From JAJDZL01 sp965220665 (lineage in GTDB: Bacteria > Pseudomonadota > Gammaproteobacteria > Arenicellales > JAJDZL01), in NCBI GenBank assembly GCA_965220665.1, contig CBDCQQ010000005.1:1860001-1924000 (forward strand): a stretch of DNA of 64,000 bases. The letters are read 5' to 3'. Positions 60,860-64,000 of the stretch are shown here, piece after piece. The translations under genes and the position numbers were made by a program. Numbering within the stretch: position 1 is the stretch's first letter; each line of letters starts with the position of its first letter. The notes beneath the pieces were generated by a model that ran no database searches, was not told the origin of the DNA, and worked only from the letters and a program-made list of their open reading frames with translations.

Positions 60860-61948
60860 ATGACGACAAATATTTTGGTGATTCCCGGTGACGGGATTGG
60901 CCCTGAAATCGTTTCCCAGACCGTTCGCGTGGTCGAGTATTTACGCGATGCGGCCGGTCTGGATGTAAATTTGGAGTATGCAGATCTGGGTGGCGCAGCC
61001 TATGACAAGACAGGGCATTCGCTTCCTGATTCGACATTGTCTAAGGCAAGAGCATGTGATGCCATTCTGTTTGGTGCTGCCGGTGGTCCGAAATGGGATA
61101 ATTTGCCAAGGTCAGAACGGCCTGAGACGGCACTTCTGCGACTGCGTCGTGAATTAGACCTGTTCGCAAACCTTAGGCCAGCGATTCTGTTTCCGTCTCT
61201 CGCGTCGTCGTCATCGCTGAAAGACGAAATTGTTGCAGGTCTGAATATTCTGATCATTCGGGAACTGACAGGTGGCATTTATTTTGGTGAACCAAGGGGT
61301 GTGGAAACACTGGATTCCGGCCGCCGCCGCGGGATAAATACCTTGGTTTACCATGATGATGAAGTGAAACGAATCGCTCATGTTGCTTTCAACATTGCCC
61401 GTCAGCGAGGTAATCGGGTGTGTTCAATTGACAAAGCGAATGTGCTGGAAACAACGGAATTTTGGCGAGAGGTGGTGACTGAAGTTGGAACGGAATATCC
61501 GGACGTTGAATTGACTCACATGCTGGTTGACAACGCTGCGATGCAGCTCGTTCGAGATCCCAAACAGTTTGATGTCATTGTTACCACAAATATGTTTGGC
61601 GATATTCTCTCAGACATCTCCGCGATGTTAACCGGTTCAATTGGAATGTTGCCGTCTGCTTCACTGGATAACAACCAGAAAGGACTCTACGAGCCAGTTC
61701 ACGGTACTGCCCCGGATATTGCAGGAGAGGACAAAGCCAATCCGATGGCAATGTTCCTGTCGTTGGCGATGCTGCTGCGCTATACCTTGAAAGAAGATAA
61801 TTTGGCTGATCTTGTGGAACAGTCTGTTGAGAGCGTGATTGAACGGGGATTGCGAACGCCTGATATATACTTTGCAGGTGCCGAACAAGTTGGAACTGAA
61901 CGGATGGGAACAGAAGTTCTAAGTGAATTAAAACAGCGGTTGAATTGA
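60860..61948 (+). CDS. leuB: 3-isopropylmalate dehydrogenase
   Basis: It oxidises 3-isopropylmalate to 2-oxoisocaproate in leucine synthesis, using NAD. The 362-aa protein has IPGDGIGPEIVSQTVRVVEYL, GPKWDNLP, IIRELTGGIYFGEPRG, KANVLETTEFWREVV, the metal site DNAAMQLVRDPKQFDVIVTTNMFGDILSD and the NAD pocket EPVHGTAPDIAGEDKANP. The start follows a CAAGGAG site by 9 nt. leuCD are not adjacent in the window. Confidence 0.96.
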   Translation: MTTNILVIPGDGIGPEIVSQTVRVVEYLRDAAGLDVNLEYADLGGAAYDKTGHSLPDSTLSKARACDAILFGAAGGPKWDNLPRSERPETALLRLRRELDLFANLRPAILFPSLASSSSLKDEIVAGLNILIIRELTGGIYFGEPRGVETLDSGRRRGINTLVYHDDEVKRIAHVAFNIARQRGNRVCSIDKANVLETTEFWREVVTEVGTEYPDVELTHMLVDNAAMQLVRDPKQFDVIVTTNMFGDILSDISAMLTGSIGMLPSASLDNNQKGLYEPVHGTAPDIAGEDKANPMAMFLSLAMLLRYTLKEDNLADLVEQSVESVIERGLRTPDIYFAGAEQVGTERMGTEVLSELKQRLN

Positions 61949-61979
61949 GGACTATTTAGAGGAAACAGGAAGGCCTGTT

Positions 61980-62996
61980 ATGCGGGAAACATTTGATGTA
62001 GCAGTTGTTGGAGCATCGGGAATGATCGGTGAAGCGATGATGTCCATACTGGAAGAGCGGAATTTTCCGATCAGAAATATCTATCCTTTGGGTAGTGAGC
62101 GTTCCGCGGGGTCGACTCTGCAATTTCACGACCAGCCAGTAAAGGTCGGCTTGTTGTCAGAATTCGATTTTTCGTGTGTTCAGTACGGGCTGTTCTCTGC
62201 TGGCGCAAGTGTTTCGGACGTTTATGCACGAAGGGCGGTGGAACAGGGCTGTACCGTCATTGACAATACATCAAGATTTCGGTATGAGCCTGAAATTCCG
62301 TTGGTGGTCCCCGAAGTGAATGCAGATGTATTGACCGAAGAAGACCATCTCATCGCGAATCCGAATTGTTCAACGATTCAGATGGTTGTCGCACTCAAGC
62401 CAATTTATGATGCTGTTGGAATAGAAAGGATAAACGTGTGCACTTATCAGTCAGTTTCAGGTGCTGGGCGATCAGCAGTGCATGAACTAGCCAATCAGTC
62501 AGCCGCACTTTTGAATGGCAAGCCGATTGAGGCAGAGGTAGCGCCTCGGCAGATTGCGTTCAATGCGATCCCACACATTGACGTATTTCAGGAGAATGGA
62601 TATTCGAAGGAAGAAATGAAAATGGTGTGGGAAACTCGAAAGCTTTTGAGAGACGACACCATTCGGGTCAATCCGACAACCGTCCGGATACCCGTATTTT
62701 TCGGTCATTCCGAAGCCGTTCACATTGAAACCCGGGACAAACTAACTGCGTCTGACGCACGTGAGTTGCTTCATCAAGCCAAAGGTGTCACTGTCGTAGA
62801 TGAACCGCAGGCAATGTTATATCCAACAGCAGTCACTGAGGCTGCGAATCGAGATGATGTTTTTGTCGGCCGCATTCGAGAAGACATCTCCCATGACTTG
62901 GGCCTGAATCTGTGGATCGTTTCTGACAATGTCAGGAAAGGTGGTGCCTTAAACAGTATTCAAATTGCTGAGTACCTCATCAACGGTACAGTCTAA
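61980..62996 (+). CDS. asd: Aspartate-semialdehyde dehydrogenase
   Basis: It reduces aspartyl phosphate to aspartate semialdehyde, the step after LysC. The 338-aa protein has the NADP loop GASGMIGEAMMSIL, the catalytic cysteine near residue 130 in NPNCSTIQM, the QSVSGAGRSAV segment and RIPVFFGHSEAVHIE with the substrate arginine and histidine. The leuB-asd-fimV order is well conserved in gammaproteobacteria. Confidence 0.96.
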   Translation: MRETFDVAVVGASGMIGEAMMSILEERNFPIRNIYPLGSERSAGSTLQFHDQPVKVGLLSEFDFSCVQYGLFSAGASVSDVYARRAVEQGCTVIDNTSRFRYEPEIPLVVPEVNADVLTEEDHLIANPNCSTIQMVVALKPIYDAVGIERINVCTYQSVSGAGRSAVHELANQSAALLNGKPIEAEVAPRQIAFNAIPHIDVFQENGYSKEEMKMVWETRKLLRDDTIRVNPTTVRIPVFFGHSEAVHIETRDKLTASDARELLHQAKGVTVVDEPQAMLYPTAVTEAANRDDVFVGRIREDISHDLGLNLWIVSDNVRKGGALNSIQIAEYLINGTV

Positions 62997-63154
62997 ACTG
63001 CCAGTTTATTTGCAGTGTTGCTGCACCAGGTATGGGTGTTCCCGACAGGAACGATTGACAGGTTTTTTTGAATGAGGTCAGAATCTAAAATATCTATTTG
63101 GAAAGCAATTCAGTTGAATCAACAAACTATTGATTCTCAGTATCGCAGGAACAA

Positions 63155-64000
63155 TTGGAATTCGAATTAGCCTCGTTAGTCTCGGCTCTACAGCAGACAT
63201 TCTCTTACCTGCTGCTGGAAGCAACCCAAATTGAGGGTGAGCACCTCAAGGATTTTTGGGAATGGGTTGTCCAGCGTAGTGAACAGGACCCATCAGCGCG
63301 TGTCGTTTGGTTACTGATTGTCGCTTTGTTTATTTTCGGAGCGCTATTTGTATTCACTTCAGGTTTGGCATTGTTTGAATTGACACTCGTCTCTCCGAAG
63401 AAGGCAGAACCAAAGCCAAGTCCTCCTAAAGCTGAGTATCAAGATGCAAAAGATACGAAAGAACAGCAGCAAAAACTAGCTGAAACAATAGCCTGGGCTG
63501 ACAAAGTGGCACCTGTCAGTGTCATTCAGCATTTGCGTGATGGAGACATTCCCGGAGCGGAAAAGGTCTTGCTTGGTAAGCGCAGTAAACAGCCAGCAAA
63601 TATCGGAGCAATCATTTATTCATTAGCCTGCTGTGCCACTCGCAATGATGCCACGGCCTATGAATCGCTGGTGGAAGAAATTTTTCCCAATGGCCTCAAT
63701 GCTGACGAGGAAATCTGTCGTCACGCTGCGGAATTAGGACGTCTGATTTCTCCTGAAAGATATCCGGAAGAGGTTGTGCCTCAGCCATTTGCCGTGTTTG
63801 AGATTGATGCTGGTTCACTCCAGGAACTGCTAGGGCCAATAACTGAATTTGGAAATGTGAAAACCTTGCTCGATCTGGTTCGCATTGCGTTTGAAATGGG
63901 TGAAATCGATCAGGTCAAATTTCTGGCCGTCCAAATCTTGGTAAGCGGAAACTTCAGCGAAAGAAAAACGGCGCTAAATTACCTCAAACGGCTAGACACA
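63155..64000 (+). CDS. FimV-like membrane protein, C-terminus beyond the window
   Basis: The frame is open from 63155 to the window end (282 codons). The TTG at 63155 has AGGA 4 nt upstream, and there is no other possible start before an in-frame TGA at 63131. A single membrane helix (VVWLLIVALFIFGALFVFTSG, about residues 51-71) is followed by a lysine/proline-rich stretch. A helical tail then reads LLDLVRIAFEMGEIDQVKFLAVQIL, like the C-terminal FimV peptidoglycan-hub repeat. Gene order (asd then this) agrees with fimV. It lacks the signal peptide and LysM domain expected ahead of the helix, so it is a reduced form or has a different start. Confidence 0.65.
   Translation, partial: MEFELASLVSALQQTFSYLLLEATQIEGEHLKDFWEWVVQRSEQDPSARVVWLLIVALFIFGALFVFTSGLALFELTLVSPKKAEPKPSPPKAEYQDAKDTKEQQQKLAETIAWADKVAPVSVIQHLRDGDIPGAEKVLLGKRSKQPANIGAIIYSLACCATRNDATAYESLVEEIFPNGLNADEEICRHAAELGRLISPERYPEEVVPQPFAVFEIDAGSLQELLGPITEFGNVKTLLDLVRIAFEMGEIDQVKFLAVQILVSGNFSERKTALNYLKRLDT

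Noticed and set aside
1..64000. CRISPR arrays, prophage, integron or toxin-antitoxin loci
   Set aside because: No regularly spaced repeats, integrase, phage structural gene or paired toxin-antitoxin genes were recognised anywhere in the window.

Overview
This looks like a chromosomal segment of a gammaproteobacterium. The gene order supports this: tgt-yajC-secD-secF, the rib-nusB-thiL-pgpA block, recA-recX-alaS-lysC-csrA-tRNA-Ser-tRNA-Arg, rnr-rlmB, metG-rsxB-nth, and asd followed by a FimV-like gene. Host genes look close to half G+C by eye and often start with TTG or GTG. The insertion sequences are clearly richer in G+C. The genus cannot be told from the sequence. All assignments come from reading motifs and gene order; no database was searched.

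Layout. Positions 1-8310 (minus strand) hold a seven-gene leucine/isovalerate degradation operon: liuA, a thiolase, a DsbA/HCCA-isomerase protein, liuB, liuC, liuD and a partial HMG-CoA lyase. Together they take isovaleryl-CoA to acetyl-CoA and acetoacetate. Positions 8635-13444 hold a nested transposon. An ISAzo13-like element, with 22-bp ends and a TTA duplication, is split by a complete IS21-like istAB element with a GCTGCG duplication. Removing the IS21 copy joins an N-terminal winged-helix-like segment in frame to the ISAzo13 transposase, which also needs a -1 shift at an A9 run. Positions 13460-16617 hold a small secreted protein, a hotdog thioesterase, a nitronate monooxygenase and a PD-(D/E)XK-type protein. 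Positions 17187-23343 hold fused isobutyryl-CoA mutase (icmF), an SDR and an MFS transporter that overlap, and a 3-hydroxyacid dehydrogenase.

Positions 23428-40651 are housekeeping: queuosine tRNA modification, Sec export, riboflavin synthesis (with a RibBA whose GTP cyclohydrolase half has lost its zinc cysteines), an in-frame NusB-ThiL fusion, PgpA, rhodanese, a DsbC-like protein, RecA/RecX, AlaS and aspartate kinase. Two insertion elements (about 40711-43203 and 43381-45264) sit between lysC and csrA. Then come csrA, two tRNAs, an SRAP protein, a short RNase R and RlmB.

Positions 49560-52994 (minus strand) are the most interesting accessory locus. It is a bufferin-type RiPP operon: a DUF2282 precursor with a signal peptide and four cysteines, a DUF692/MNIO enzyme, a DUF2063 partner and a DoxX membrane protein. 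A radical-SAM protein of the ArsS/Cys-rich type is joined to it by an overlapping start. No arsenic genes are nearby, so a second modification of the bufferin peptide or its metal complex is a testable idea. The window ends with DUF1841, nth, rsxB, metG, an Mrp/ApbC protein, dcd, aroC, leuB, asd and the start of a FimV-like gene lacking a LysM region, plus two unrecognised small proteins.
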